A stretch of DNA of 64,000 nucleotides, from the NCBI GenBank assembly GCA_027924585.1, contig BSBM01002098.1:7601001-7665000 (forward strand), given 5' to 3'. A model generated the notes under the pieces. That model was given only the letters and a program-made list of their open reading frames with translations, ran no database searches and was not told where the DNA came from. This document shows positions 11,361 to 24,110 of this stretch, one piece after another. The stretch is from Larix kaempferi (taxonomy: Eukaryota > Streptophyta > Pinopsida > Pinales > Pinaceae). A program made the position numbers and the translations under genes. How positions within the stretch are numbered: the stretch's first letter is position 1; the number at the start of each line of letters is the position of its first letter.

Positions 11361-11641
11361 CGAATCTCTCCTAGTTCTCTCCTTTTTGTAGTAGGCTCCA
11401 TGTTTTTTTGCAAATATATATGTAATCAATTTGTTAAAGTTTATTCCGTAAAAGGAAGAAATGTAAGACTCTCAAGAACCTATAAAAACATATCTATGTC
11501 TATGATGTTTTCATTCTCTTTGATGATCTATTCCCAAGATTTTGATATGCCATTTTTGAAAGTTCCAATGCTCTTTGTACTCTTTGTTTATATATATAAA
11601 TATACTTCTCGTTTCTGTTAAAGAAAATCACATCAAAATTT

Positions 11642-12130
11642 TAGAAAATTTAATATATAATAAAACCTTCATCCAAAGGTGACAAATTCCAACAATGTGA
11701 TAAAAGAGTGTTACATAATTAATCTATTCCTTATACAATGACTTTTTATAAAATATATTTGATTAAAAATTATAAATTCATAACGAATGATATTTAATAA
11801 AATATATGTTATTAAAAACATAAGTTCATGACGATGTTCTCTTTTAATTCACCATTCACTTTTGGATATTGATGCCTCTAAACATTATTTAATATTTAAT
11901 GTGATTTTAATTATTAATTGTACAACTCAAAGTCAAGTCAAGATATATAGAGAGGAGATGATTTGGTATGAAGTTGCTTAGAATCTTCATTTTTCCATTA
12001 AAAAGAGTTTCGACATAGACCACCCGCGACTAAACTGCTCTTATTAAGTCTCAGAAATATATTTTTAATGAACTTCCCACCTAATTCAGAAAAAGACATT
12101 TTACTCGATTATTCTCCCATCTTACAGATA
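11642..12130. other. repeat R1 remnant, then no recognisable gene
   Basis: Up to about 11,830 the sequence continues R1 (aaaaccttcatccaaagg, gacaaattccaac). From there to 12,130 it is AT-rich and I see no gene or structured repeat. Confidence 0.6.
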
Positions 12131-12241
12131 AACTGGTCCCTTCAAAAGAGACAATCCATATTTCAGAAAGCTCCCTTTATCGTACTCGGCAGCACTACTG
12201 CCGGCATCGTCTCTTTCCTGGAAATGTCTCAAACTCAATTC
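12131..12241 (+). promoter_or_regulatory. diverged copy of the GLR upstream box
   Basis: This block is a diverged copy of 48,656-48,813 upstream of the intact GLR gene. Shared words are gacaatcca-att, atcgtac-c and, most clearly, tcctggaaatgtc, in the same order. As at the GLR gene, the receptor leader copy follows downstream (12,561), but closer. Whether it is a promoter or a short upstream exon is unknown. Confidence 0.6.
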
Positions 12242-12560
12242 AATATAACACATTTCAATGTAAAATATTCAGTTTAGTGAGGTGACGTATGAATAATGGT
12301 AATGTGTGGATATTTATCGATTACAAGTTAAGTTGTTGTGCTAATGATCTGCTTTTAAACAATTTCATGTATGAGCAATAAATTCAATCAAATCAAACAA
12401 ACCTGTTGTTCTAACATAACTTTATTATGCATTGTGATAATCTGAGACACCAGCAACAAAATCAATTAGTAAATATTATTCATTGTATATTCGAATTTCG
12501 ATCGCTCAAATGCATAGCCAAAAGATGCATAGGTTAACAAAATCTATAAACCAGATCAAG

Positions 12561-12772
12561 TTTGACAAAATATATACACCATATCACATTGGATTTTAAG
12601 GTCTATGTTTCCTTCCGCCTAAAAAGATAACCAAATATGGAACTCCAATTCCAAATGGAAACAAAACTTTAAAATGATAACTAAATATGGAATTGCAATT
12701 CAGATGGAAAGCCAAGCTAGGCAATGGCAATTTTGATGATTTTCTGCATTTTATTCTATTCTGCAATACAGT
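12561..12772 (+). pseudogene. GLR 5' leader and signal-peptide stub A
   Basis: Homologous to 49,940-50,095 of the intact GLR gene: tttgacaaa, cattggatt-aaggtctat, then the start-codon region (aatatggaa-tgcaattc, agatgga) and ttttgatgattttctgc-ttttattct, which in the intact gene encodes the signal peptide core. Homology ends after this point, so no receptor domain is present. The start region has a local duplication (near 12,640 and 12,690). It shares insertions such as cctaaaaagataacca with stub B at 30.3 kb that the intact gene lacks. Confidence 0.8.
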
Positions 12773-15489
12773 TAAGCTAATTAGTTTAGGGGTGGATTTA
12801 TAAATCATAATCATATTCATATTCATAACAAGTGAAATCGCTGCAAAGCAGCTAGTCCGTGCTTTAAAATTATGTTTAATGGTTAAAATATGGTTTGTCT
12901 ACGAGTTAATTCATATCTTTGTTTTTTAAAGAATCAGTCACTTAGTACTTAGTTGACAGCACCTTCTATTTTTTCTTATTAAACTACAACGATATTTATT
13001 CAAAGCTACAATGATTAATAGTTTTAGGCGTTAAGAGTTCTAAGTGTTATGGTTAATAAGGTTTACATGAGAAGAAATTAATGGACCTTTGATTTTGGGA
13101 TAGAAAGAAGCTCATTTTTATAACTGTGGTGATTCTTATTATTTTATATGGGTGTGAAGTTTCAGGTTGCAATATTTATAGAGAATAGTAGAGAAGGATA
13201 AAGCAAACCCAAAAACATTTTATAAAATTTATAGTCTAAAAAACCAACAATACATCCTAGTGATAAATAGTAGTAGAGGAGGTCACTTTGCATAATAGTG
13301 GTAATATTAAAAGTATTATTACATCTAAATTTAAACATAAGTTGTGGTACCATAACGAATTAAAGGATAAGATAATTTTTTATTATTATAAAGAGGTGTT
13401 CAACCATATTATAAAAGATCAAAAACTTATCTAAGTTTTAACTAGCAAAGAAGAAAATCAACATTGCTAAAATAAGCTCCATAGTGAAATAGGGTGTTGA
13501 CCATTTTTGAAATGTATTGGGACTAACCAAATTGTCATCTTTGTGAAAATAAAGGGTTGAAGATGAAAATCACTTCCTCTTAAAATGTCATATGTAGACC
13601 CTCGTACACATTGGATTGTAATTTCAATATATTTGCTACAAAATTGACCTTGTTTACCTTTTAACTCATGACAACTATGACAATTTAGGAATGGGCTTTT
13701 TCAAGTACATAAATACAGTTTTAAAGTAAATAAGTGATTCCTTACCTATTTGAAAGTTTTATAAATTAAATTTGGTCTCTATGAATATTGATAACCATCA
13801 TTATCATAATGATTGTTATTTAAATAATATTGCAAATTATCAATTTTTAGTAATTTATATATTAGGATTTTCTTTTAAATTATTTTTAAAAAATTAATAA
13901 ATAACAAATTCATTAGTCTTTTAAATTAAGATTAATGACTAATTTCATACTAATAATTTCATACTAATAAAAGATACTAATAAATACCATTAATAAATAG
14001 AAAATATTTTATTCTAGCAATTTCACTATAATAATTATTGTAAAATAAAATAATTTCATCATTATCAGTAAGATACTATAAATACCAATTAAATGATTGT
14101 GCTGAAAACATCTTGTTTGCAATATTTTAAGGATGATGTTTGATAACAATACCTTTCAAACAAATTAGTTGATGGTTTTTTTATGATAGGTTTAAAATCA
14201 CTTTATAAAAACCAAAAGTAAAAAGATTCATGTTCTAATGACTAGTAAGACCTAAAAGAATAGATTTTTAGTTTTTTTAGAGAAAACTTTAAATTCCATA
14301 TTAATATATATTTCTAAATTTTGGAGGATAGAAATTCAACTAGTCAATTTATGTCCTATACTTTTAATTGGTAAAATTTTGAAAAATATTTATTTAAAAA
14401 ATATTTAATTTTAGAAACTTTATTATTTTTTAACACATAATATTATCTCTTTATTAAAAAATACTTATAAATTCACTAATCTATTTATTAACAAAATATT
14501 AATGTTATAATCTAAAATTAAAGACTAAATGCAGTTCTTGTTAAACCATATGATATGAGATATTAAATCCCTACTTATATGAACTAGGTACTTTTCAATT
14601 TTTTTGGTTCTTTTAAAACATATTTATCGTAATATTGTATTTTTAAATATTTAATTAAGCTCATGGTAAAAGACTTTATTTTTAACTATATGTATGTATT
14701 TTAGTTATTGTGATAGGTTATATAATTTATTGTTTTTTTATATAGTATATCTAATTTAAATATGAAAACGAAATAACAAATTAAATAAATAACATATTAA
14801 AATATTGTTTTAATTAAAAACTGAGATAAGGGATTATTATGTTTTCGCTCAACTCAATTAATATGTCCGTACAATTAAATATTTTTTTATTTTCTATAGT
14901 TAAAATTTATAAAACAATTTTTCTATTTAAATTATTTTTAGTAAAAATTATTTATATGGAATGTGATTGGTTAAAAAGAAATGATATCAGCCTCGGCCAT
15001 TGTTACCCACCCTCGGCGGCTGGCTAACGTCATTCTTTGACTGACAGAGTGACAGATTTATTCAGTACTATGGCTGCCTCCATTCCGTCCTGGCTGTATC
15101 TGTGTATCCATATCGTCCAATATCTTGATGTGACGACGAGTCTCCAGTTTTAATCGTGCACGACTTCAAGGACGTTGAAGGTGGCGCTCATAGAATTTTT
15201 CTAAATTTTGATTTTGATTTTAAAAAAAGTTACATCTAAGCGGGGCATATTTGTCAAATCAGATCTTAAAGCCAATCAAAAAATATAAATTATGTAATAA
15301 GCCAATCAAAAAATATAAATTATGTAATATTAAAAATTTAAATTATAATTTTATTTGTTTAAAAAATCTATTTAATAATTAAAATTCATAAAACATTAGG
15401 TAACTATATACTAATTTATTTTGAAAATTAAAAATTCAAAGTGAGTTTGACTTTTAAGCGAAAGCTATAACAGGGACTAATAATAATAA
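12773..15489. other. AT-rich intergenic DNA
   Basis: No convincing gene, RNA gene or ordered repeat is seen in most of this stretch. Small items are a 30-bp tandem duplication at about 15,272-15,331 (gccaatcaaaaaatataaat) and a GC-richer island listed separately. Confidence 0.6.
14985..15190. other. GC-richer island in AT-rich DNA
   Basis: About 200 bp (cagcctcggccattgttacc to gttgaaggtggcgctcatag) stand out by base composition. They contain a short frame starting ATGGCTGCCTCCATTCCGTC that stops after about 27 codons. I cannot assign it; a gene 5' end or promoter remnant is possible. Confidence 0.3.
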
Positions 15490-15732
15490 TATTATATAGT
15501 CATCTTAGTTGTTGTTGTGGTGGTCAAGATCAAATTGATGTATTAGATTTTTTTAGTTTACGCAAGTATACATCATTGCGACCTATTTATTATTATTTTT
15601 ATAATCATGGTCAAGTTAAACATCAAATTAATGTATGAGATTCTCTTGGAGGTATACATTATTGTAACATTCAAAGGAAAAACACTAGAAAACACAAACA
15701 CATATTTTTCATTGTTAGGTCCATTCAAGTTG
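15490..15732. repeat. repeat R2, left part of copy A
   Basis: Words such as catcaaattaatgtatgaga, acactagaaaacacaaacac and atttttcatt recur in order at 30,560-31,300. The repeat is interrupted here by a LINE on the minus strand and continues at 20,936. Confidence 0.7.
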
Positions 15733-15989
15733 TTTTTTCCAGCGAAAAAAAACTACTATTGATATTCAAAAATGAATCAAATAGTACAAAGAGATTCAAG
15801 ATTCATCAGATGAATCAAGTACATTGGATCTACCAAGCAAAAAGCTTCAAGATCTCCTTACAATCCCATGTCACCCTGATGACATAATATCAGCAAGCAT
15901 CATTACATATTATCCAAGCAAAATTTCAAAAATATATAAGAAGAACTTCAACAGATCAGAAGATATTCAGAGAAAAACATCAGCTCAGA

Positions 15990-18900
15990 TCAGTCAAAAA
16001 AATAAGTAGTGCCACAGTCCTGGAGACAATTCTCAAACCATTCCTCCCAAATCAGCTGGCCTTCTAAACCTGATAAAGCTTGCTTTGAGAGCTTGTCAGC
16101 AAGAGAGTTCTGCTCTCTATAGATATGCTCAAAATGGACACCCTGAAGTTTAGAAATTTTCGAATGAGTCCGAAGAGCCCAGTGCCTTAAATTTAAAACA
16201 TTAAGCTTGAAATCGCCCGCGGCCCATTTAATTGTAACCCTAGAGTCGCCATATACCTTGATATTCACCAAACCAAAGATATTAGCAACTTTGAGCACGC
16301 ACCAGAGTGCCATTAACTCCGCTTTCATATTTGATCTTGTGCCGCAATTGAGTCTAAAAGAAAAATAATGTGACTCATTCAAATATATCACTCCCCCAAC
16401 ATCACATATACCAGATTGAGATGCACCATCGAAGAATAAAATGGGCTGATCCACAATGAGCTTGAAAGTACTAATCCTGTCAGTCTTTAACTTAGGATCT
16501 TCATTCTTACATGAGGCATACATATTTAATGCAATCATGCTACATTGGATAGGATTTGTATTGATATTCTAAAAGATGGCACAGTTTCTAGTGTACCATA
16601 TAGCCCAGGAAATACATATGGCAATGTAGAAATGTTGTTTACATGTTCTGAACCAATTGAGAAGACACTTGTTGTAATCTCCAACATCCCAGCACTGTGA
16701 AATGTTTAGATTAGCCGAAACCACTTCCCAGATCTTAATAGAGAAGCTGCATTTAATAAATAGATGCTATTTAGTTTCAGCATCCTTCTTACAAAGAATG
16801 CAGACACTAGGTCCATTCCAACCCCGATTACATAAGTTGTCCAAAGTCTTTAATTTATTTTGTAATAATAACCAGCAGAAACATTTGAGTTTCAGAGGAA
16901 TGGACCAATGCCAAAGCCGCTTGTACCACCAATCCTGTGGAAATATGAGCTTGTCCTGAACAATTCTGGAGTAAGCAGTACGTGCAGTAACCAAACCAGT
17001 AGCGGGATTTCCACTCCAGATAAGCTGATCTGAATCTTGGTTCAATCTGACACCAGAAGCATTTAAATTCAAGATGTAAGCCTCCCAAATATGAGCAAGT
17101 TGACCAGATAGACCAAGGTCCCTTGCAGACATCCATTTAGAATTGTTGACAGACCCATGATGATGCAGATAAATTTTATCCAGTGTGTTCAATCCTAAGA
17201 TCTGAAGATATCGAGAGATAGAATGAGGCAGAATATAGTTTTCTTCCATGCCGATAATGGGATCAATCCCAACTTGTATCATTTCTCCAGTCCCAACCTG
17301 CCAGGTAAGATCTTTTTTGATCCAGTGAAAGATCTTCATGAAACCCCGCCATATAGGAGAAAAATTCCAGCTTACAAGTTTTGGGCTTCTAATCCAGCAG
17401 AATACTTCCTGTTTTAAATATTTGCAAGAAATAAGAGAAGACCAAAGAGTTTTCCCAAAAAGACAACGCCAGATACTTTTAAGTCTGAGAGCAATATTGA
17501 AAGTACCCATCTCTAAAATACCCCATCCCCCAAATCTATAAGGTCTAGCTATAATATCTGCAGCAACCATAGGGATCTTTTCACTGATTGCAGAACCAAA
17601 CCATGAAAAGTTGAAGAAATATCTTTTTATATGCCTGAGAATGGTTGCTGGAACTTCAAGCAGGGAAAACCAATATACTGGTATGCTAGAAAGCACAGAC
17701 TTCAATAGGATGAGCTTACCACCAATGGACAGAAACCTGTAAGACCAATGTGCAATTATTTTTTCTATCTTTCTCAGCAACCAATACCAATCCTTATTTT
17801 GATATTATTCGGCTTAAGATAGAAACCCAGATATTTAAGCCCTTGCTCCATATCTAAACACTTAAAAGGCAGGATCAATAGAATATCATTAAGATGCCCA
17901 ACATTTGGGGAAAGATGATAAAAGTTGGATTTAGCTATACTGACTTTCATCCCTGTAGCACAACAAAAAGTCTGAATGATTCCATTGTATATAATCCATT
18001 CCTCAACAGAGTCTTCACCTGCCACCAAAACATCATCAGCAAAAAGTATGTGTGAAATCACACAATCTTTTGCAATTTTAATACCTTTTATCTATCCTCT
18101 CAATAAATCTTGATTGATCAATCTGCTGAATCCATCCATAACCAAAATAAATAGAAGCGGAGATAAGGGATACCCTTGTCGGATCCCCCTAGAGCAGCTG
18201 AAGAATTCAGAAGGACTACCATTAACAAGTACTGAGATGCACGTAGAAGATATACAAGCCATTATCCATTTAATGGTTGCTGGAGGCACCCCAATTCTAA
18301 TAAGGATCATTCTGAGAAAAGACCAACTAACCCTGTCATATGCTTTTTCTAGGTCCATTTTAAGCACCAGAGCTTTTTTCTTATAAATCTTGATACTGTG
18401 TAGCAGCTCTTGAGAAATGCCTATAGCATCATGGATCTGTCTTCCAGCCAAAAAACCAAATTGCTCACTGGAGATGTGCCTGGATAGAACAGATTTCAGC
18501 CGATCAGCAATAATTTTGGAGATAAGCTTGTATAGCAGATTACAGAGAGCAATCGGACGATAATCACCAAAAGACCTGGGCTTGCCTTTTTTAGGAATGA
18601 GGGTGATAAATGTGGAATTAAGCCCTCCTGAGATAAATCCATTAATTCTGGAGTAATTCACCAAGTCTTTAAGTTCACTACCCATCAGATCAAAAAAGTG
18701 CAAGTAAAGCTCCACCGGCCACCCATCAAGCCCGGGGCTTTTTTCTTTAGCAAAATATTTCAGGGTCTGTTCTATTTCCTCCAAAGAGACTTCTTCTTGT
18801 ATGCTGGCCGCTTCTTGTTCATTAAAGAAACACGGATAAAGTGTGGCAACTTTAATCTGCTCTGACAAAATACATTCACCAGGGTTAGCATAATTATGAC

Positions 18901-20102
18901 CAAAAAAGGTGACAGCTTCTGATTTAATATTCTCAAGTCCAGAATACTGATGTCCTCCGTCATCCTCAATTTCCCATATGTATTTAGAGTTCCTTCTCGC
19001 CGATGCAAAGGATTGAAAGATTTTGTATTCTTATCACCATAAGAAATCCATATGGCACGGCTTTTAAGCCTCCATTCTTTTTCAGTTTGTATGAGAAGCT
19101 CTTCTTTTTTCTTCTCAATCAGTTGCATGACCTCAAAGTCATCATAAGTAAGAGAACCAAGAACATTTGCAGAGGTATATGCCTGTAGATTTTTTTCTAA
19201 CAAATGTAACTCCTTTTTATCTGCCTCTTTTCTGTCTCTAATCCATCTGGAGACAGCTTCTTTTAATCCCTTTAATTTAAGACAGAAATTCTAAATTGGA
19301 TTGTTTTCAGAAACAACACATCTTATCCAAAAATTTCTAACCATGTTGCAAAAGGTATCATCACCGAGCTAGGAGGTGTTAAACTTGAAGGGGAAACCAA
19401 GATTATGATCCATATCATCAAGTTGAAGGATAATGGGCCAGTGGTCCGAAAATTTGTGTTCAAAAACCCAAGACCTGTGCTTCTGAAAGATACACAACAA
19501 TGTCGATTTGACCAGAAACCTATCCAGTCTCTTATGAACACCATCATTCCCAAATCTCCCATTAGTCCAGGTAGGGACCAATGTATGAGGCTGAACATCC
19601 ACCAAGTCAGAATCCACCATAAGCTGAACAAAGAAGCCTGCTAAATCATCAATTCTGGCAGAGGATCCCCAAATTTCAGAGACATGGCAAGTGAAGTTTA
19701 AGTCACCTGCAATGATCAAGTCATCCAAATTCAAAAGCCTAGAACCCTGTAGAGAAGTCCAAAAAGACTGTCTTGAGCATAGCAGTTAAGAATGGAGAGT
19801 GTTTGATTGTTTCCACAAAAAGACCCTTTTAAGAGAATTCCCCAGGGGGTAGAGAAGGTTTTAAAAACAAAAATATTTGGATCCCATGCCATAGCTAAAC
19901 CCCCAGATAAGCCACAAGAACTAACAACAGCCACTTCCCAAAGGGGAAGAAGCTTGCAGAGATTATGGATAGCAAGATTATCATCACACATGGTCTCTTG
20001 GATTAATATGATGGCAGGGATAGTAGACTTGAAGAGATTGGTTAAAGCCTGTGCCCTGGACACTTTAGCCAATCCACGAACATTAAGGGACAAAACAGAC
20101 AT
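15990..20102 (-). pseudogene. LINE ORF2 (decayed)
   Basis: The ATG at 20,102 starts the endonuclease (MSVLSLNVRGLA, ILIQETM, then AGDLNFT and SDHWPII). A frameshift in the A run near 19,761 splits it. The RT part (18,868-17,774) has SPGLDGWPVELY, YRPIALCNLLYK, KMDLEKAYDRV, RGIRQGYPLSPLLF and an intact FADDVL motif after an in-frame TAG near 18,090. zf-RVT (CILCKKDAETK) ends near 16,770. RNase H (16,538-15,990) retains FFDGAS, NMKAELMAL, YGDSRVTI and NSLADKLSK. At least five in-frame stops and three or more frameshifts (near 19,761, 18,935 and 17,800) make it inactive. It is distinct from the L1 at 3.8-9.5 kb in its RT wording. Confidence 0.9.
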
Positions 20103-20932
20103 TAAGAAACATTTAAGTTGGGGGACAATGCTCTAAGCCCCAAAGAGTCAACCTGATCAGACCTACCCACCTCCTCTAATCTCTGAGAAATCGGTGTATA
20201 AGAATCTGAAGGAAGATGTGCATTTTTAGCCAAGTTCTTTTTCTTATTGCCCCTTCTAATGGTGACGTTTTGGAATTGCAAGGAATGAACAGGTTTTGCC
20301 ATAGACCCACTTCCCGGGTTCTTTGAGAAGGATGGAAGAGGAGGAAATTCTTCACCATTTGACGAAATACAATATCCACTATCAGCTAAAATATCATTGT
20401 CTCCCGAAGAGAGATTGTCAATAGGACCATCATTATTCATATGGACCCCCGAACCCTGACCCACTTCATGACCCAGATTAAAAGAAGACAATGATGAAAC
20501 ACCCACTGAGGAATTCAAATCCGGCCCCAAAGTATCAGAAAGAAAAGGTTGAGGGTCCACTGAACAAGGGAGAGAGGACTTATCAAGGGAAGGGTTTGGA
20601 ATATTAACCTCAGCAGAACCAACCGAAATAACAGTAGAATCAGTCGCCAAACTATCAAAAAGTTTACGGCCAACTTTTGCACATGAGGACGTTTTCAACT
20701 GGTTAACTACAGGTAGCCCCGTCACAAGGTCATGCCTCATCTGTATTTCTCCCTTAGAAATACGATGTGAGAGCAATTTTTCTGAATTTTCAATAAATAA
20801 AAGGTCATCTGGAGTTAAATCAGGAAAGTTAACAGGGGTTTTACAAAAGGACTTACCCGAAAGATCCGAAAAGGACTGAGGGTCACCAGCCTTTGAAGAA
20901 GTATTACAATTGTAGGGGCAGGCAGCACGCAA
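20102..20932 (-). pseudogene. LINE ORF1, C-terminal part
   Basis: A 276-codon open frame without stops on the minus strand is rich in Ser, Asp, Pro and Asn and ends NVS followed by TAA. That TAA overlaps the ATG of ORF2 by one base (TAATG), which identifies it as ORF1. The N-terminal DUF4283-like domain and zinc knuckle are not present. The frame begins at the junction with repeat R2, so the truncation explains their absence. A short basic stretch (RRGNKKKNLAKN) could bind nucleic acid. That the frame is open over 830 bp, while ORF2 is broken, is noteworthy but may be chance. Confidence 0.7.
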
Positions 20933-20935
20933 AAT

Positions 20936-21664
20936 TTTTCATATCAATAAGTAATTATTCTCATAAAAGTATTTAAATACAAATATAAAGAATTGATTAC
21001 ATCAAAATCAAAATTTCTTATGAAAATATGAAAAGTGATAACAATTTTTTATTTCATTTTTTTTAGTAAATAAAAATAAACAATGATAATGGATAACCTC
21101 TCAATATAAATTCCATAATAACACTAGAATTGCATAAGAATAATAAATATTAAAAACATTTAAAAAGCACCCTGAACAATGTTAATTTCTTTTCAACATA
21201 ATTGTTTAAACCCTATATAATATTATGCACAACACTTACACTATACCACACTATACCAGTTTTGAAAAAGCTTGGGCATCTAAGAAACTAACCAAAGTGA
21301 CATTCCATTATTTCCCTTCATGAGATGAGTAAAATGCAATAGTTTTAGAATTCATTTTAGCTTTAGATTTTTACAACTACATTGAAAACTGCTACAAAAC
21401 TCTTTGAAATACATATGCATGAATTATGTAAAGAGATCATTCATATTTCATATTGAGAAGGTGATTGAATACACATTTATTAACAAATTTAGTATCCAAT
21501 ATGAGTCATTACTATATGATTCTTTTCCCAATGCTTGAGGTTGGGATGATAGAAAAAATATACTTGAATAACTCTTACAAAATGCCTTAGCTAGGCTTGT
21601 ACAACAATAAAAGAGTTCACTAGACACCACGACATCATGATAAATATCATTATACTTTTCAACA
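20936..21664. repeat. repeat R2, right part of copy A; may include a 3' LTR
   Basis: It is collinear with 31,340-31,540 and 32,205-32,600 (shared words aagtaattatt, tcccaatgcttgaggtt, gatagaaaaaatatacttga). Its right edge at 21,664 reads TGTTG on the minus strand directly after an AAAGGGGAA polypurine tract, as expected for the 3' LTR of the Copia element to the right. The LTR left border is not clear. Confidence 0.5.
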
Positions 21665-21739
21665 TTCCCCTTTAATGATGACTAGGGAGATAGAACACAA
21701 ATGGAGGAAGATGGAATGAAATTAACATTCCCCCTTGAT

Positions 21740-23217
21740 GACAACTTCTTGCATTCCCAATAAGTCATGAATATGCACAAACTTTGCCTCTATCATGGAT
21801 TTGGTGAAGATATCTATTGCTTGCTATTTCGTGGGACAATACTCCAAACAAATAACACCATCTGCAACAAGATCTCAAATGTAATGAGTATCAAGGTCAA
21901 TGTGTTTGGTCTTGGAGTGATATAATATTGGATTATATGCAAGTTTAATTGCACTCTGGTTTTTACATCTCAACTTGGTAAGAGAATTCATAACCACTCC
22001 AATATCGAAAAAAACATGTCAATCCACACTGCTTCTTTAGTTGCTTCCTTAGCTGCCTTTTAATCTGCTTCACAATAAGAAAGAGAAACCATTCTCAACT
22101 TCTTATTGGACCTAAACCATGTTGAAAGATGTACCCTACAGTAAATATTCTATCTATAGTATCCCCTACCCAATCAAAATCTATATAACCAAGAAGTGAC
22201 ACTAAAGCCCTGTTGGAATAGAAAACACCATAATGTAATGTCCCTTGAAGATATCTAAGAATCCTCTTTGCTACTTTCCAAAGGCTCATGAGGATTTGCA
22301 TAAACTTGGAGACAATGCTAACAACAAAAGAGAGATGAAGCTTGGTATGTGTCAAATATATCAAACTCCCCACAAGTTGACGATAAAGAGTGGCATCAAC
22401 AAGAGGAGTGTCACAATCAACAGTTAATTTTCCTCCAGACTGAAATGGTGTTGGTGAAGGCTTACAATCACCCATATGAAACTGTGCTAGTAAATCATAA
22501 GCATACTTAAGCCGAGAAAATAAAATCCCATAAACCATGTGCCAAATCTCATGAAGACCTCGAAAATAATGCAATAAGCCTAAATCTATCATTTCAAATC
22601 GTTGTTTAAGATCAAATTTCAATTCCTAAATTAATGAAAGATGGTTTCCAATAAGGATTAGATCATCCACATAAAGAACCAAAATGAGGACATCATCTTC
22701 AAAGAAATCAACATACACATTTGGATCAAATCTACACCGCTTGAAACCATTCTTCAAGAAATAAGTATCAATTTTCTCATACCAAGCCCTAGGTGCATTT
22801 TTAAGACCATATACAGACTTGTTCAATTTGCATACGAAACTTGAAGTTTCAGAGGTGATAAAACCAAATGGTTGTTGCATATAAATTTCTTCATGAAGAT
22901 CATCATTTAAAAAAGCACTCTTAACATCAATTTGGTGAATTTCCCATTGAAAATATGTAGCAAGAGAAATTATGGTTCTCGTAGTGTTCATTTTAGCAAC
23001 ATGAGAAAAGGCTTCAATATAACTCTATACCTTCATCCTGAGAAAAACCTTTGGTGTCTAGCTGGGCCTTATATTTTTCAATATGTCCTTCTGCATTAAA
23101 ATTTGTTTCATAAATCCATTTACAACCAACTAAATTCTTTCCAAGAGGAAGGGGAAAAAGAGTCGAAGTCTTGTTCTCCATTAAAGATTCATACTCTACA
23201 GTCGTTGTTTTTCCCAT
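21740..23217 (-). pseudogene. Copia reverse transcriptase and RNase H
   Basis: The minus strand shows GCKWIYETNFNAEG and YKAQLDTKGFSQ, then QIDVKSAFLNDDLHEEIYM, KSVYGLKNAPRAWY and an intact LYVDDLILIG catalytic motif (near 22,660). Next follow the connecting region (LRYLQGTLHYGVFY) and the start of RNase H (the DFDWVGDT position), and SLSYCEAD near 22,070. The frame is broken between these blocks (for example near 23,000 and 22,625) and stops occur at the C-terminus. It copied Copia RNA in cytoplasmic particles. Confidence 0.88.
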
Positions 23218-23219
23218 TC

Positions 23220-23850
23220 TAGTTTGTCTTTAGCTTGATCATATGTGGAGGGATCATTTGTGGCTAATACTTTTGTCATGAGGAAAAAATATATCTATTT
23301 CGTCGAGTGTTGGATGGAATATCAACCTCATAACCTACAGGTTTAAGTGTTTTTCAGACCCAAACTGGAAGAGCAGTAGTAGTGGGAACAACTCTAGTAT
23401 ATTTACAAAGGTCGGGTGGATCACTCAAAGTAGTAGGTGAAATGGGATCTAGATCAGGAACAAAACTAAAGGGAGGGGTAACATATATGGGAGAAACTAA
23501 AGCTCAAGGAAAATTCAAGGTAACATGAGGTTCTAGTTTGTCTTTATATTGAGAATAGATGGAGGGATAATCTGTGGCTAATAATTTTGTCATGAGAGAA
23601 AAACATATCTAGTTCGTTGAGTTTCATATGGAATATCAACCTTGGAACCTTTCTGAACCCAAACTAGAAGAGGAGTAGTAGTGGGAACCACTCTATTAGC
23701 TTTAGAAAGGTTAGGTGGATCACTCGAAGTAGTAGGTGAAACATGATATAGATCAGGCACGTAACTAGAGGGAGGGGTAACATATATGGGAGCAACTAAA
23801 TATGGAGGCAAATTTAAGGTAACATGAGGTTCGACAGACTCAAGTCGAGG
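23220..23850 (-). repeat. 314-bp tandem duplication inside Copia pol
   Basis: A block starting near 23,221 (plus-strand agtttgtctt) is repeated from 23,535. Both copies contain gggaggggtaacatatatgg and aaggtaacatgaggttc. It covers the variable linker between integrase and RT and is a secondary duplication, not part of the usual Copia layout. Confidence 0.85.
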
Positions 23851-24110
23851 AGAGACTTCATTAAACTGAACATCTCGTTGGATAATGACACTTTGGGTAG
23901 ATGGATCAAAAAACCTATAATCTTTAGAATCCTCATTGTAACCAATGAATGTACATTTGTGAGATTTGGGATCTAAATTTTTTTGTTTTTCATCGGGAAT
24001 ATAGGTCCAACATTCATTGTCAAATATCTTAAAGTTACAAATGTCTAGTTTCCTTCCACTCCATTTTTGTTTGGGAGTAACCTACAAAACTACTTTAATA
24101 GGAACTCTGT

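Larger units (their letters stand above)
10080..11625 (+). mobile_element. 5'-truncated LINE with coiled-coil downstream frame
   Basis: The 16-bp sequence aatcacatcaaaattt stands at 10,064-10,079 and again at 11,626-11,641, a target-site duplication inside repeat R1. Between the copies lies the end of a LINE ORF2 (RNase H), then a 400-bp GC-richer spacer, then a reading frame with coiled-coil character, and a 3' end without a long A tail (gtttctgttaaagaa). The element is 5' truncated within RNase H. Its 3' part is unlike the short 3' UTR of the L1 at 3.8-9.5 kb, so it belongs to another family. Confidence 0.8.
15733..20935 (-). mobile_element. L1-type LINE, decayed, 5' truncated
   Basis: On the minus strand the order is ORF1 (C-terminal part), ORF2 with endonuclease, RT, zf-RVT and RNase H, a 3' UTR of about 250 bp and a short A run (plus-strand tttttt at 15,733-15,738). 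The 3' UTR ends in T-rich words typical of plant LINEs. No target-site duplication could be found: the right flank starts at a later point of R2 than the left flank ends, so the insertion seems to have come with a target deletion, or the 5' end was lost later. ORF1 lacks its N-terminal domain. Confidence 0.88.

Noticed and set aside
15704-20945. atttttcat on both sides of the minus-strand LINE as TSD
   Set aside because: The left copy lies inside repeat R2 upstream of the real LINE end at 15,733, and the word is common in R2.
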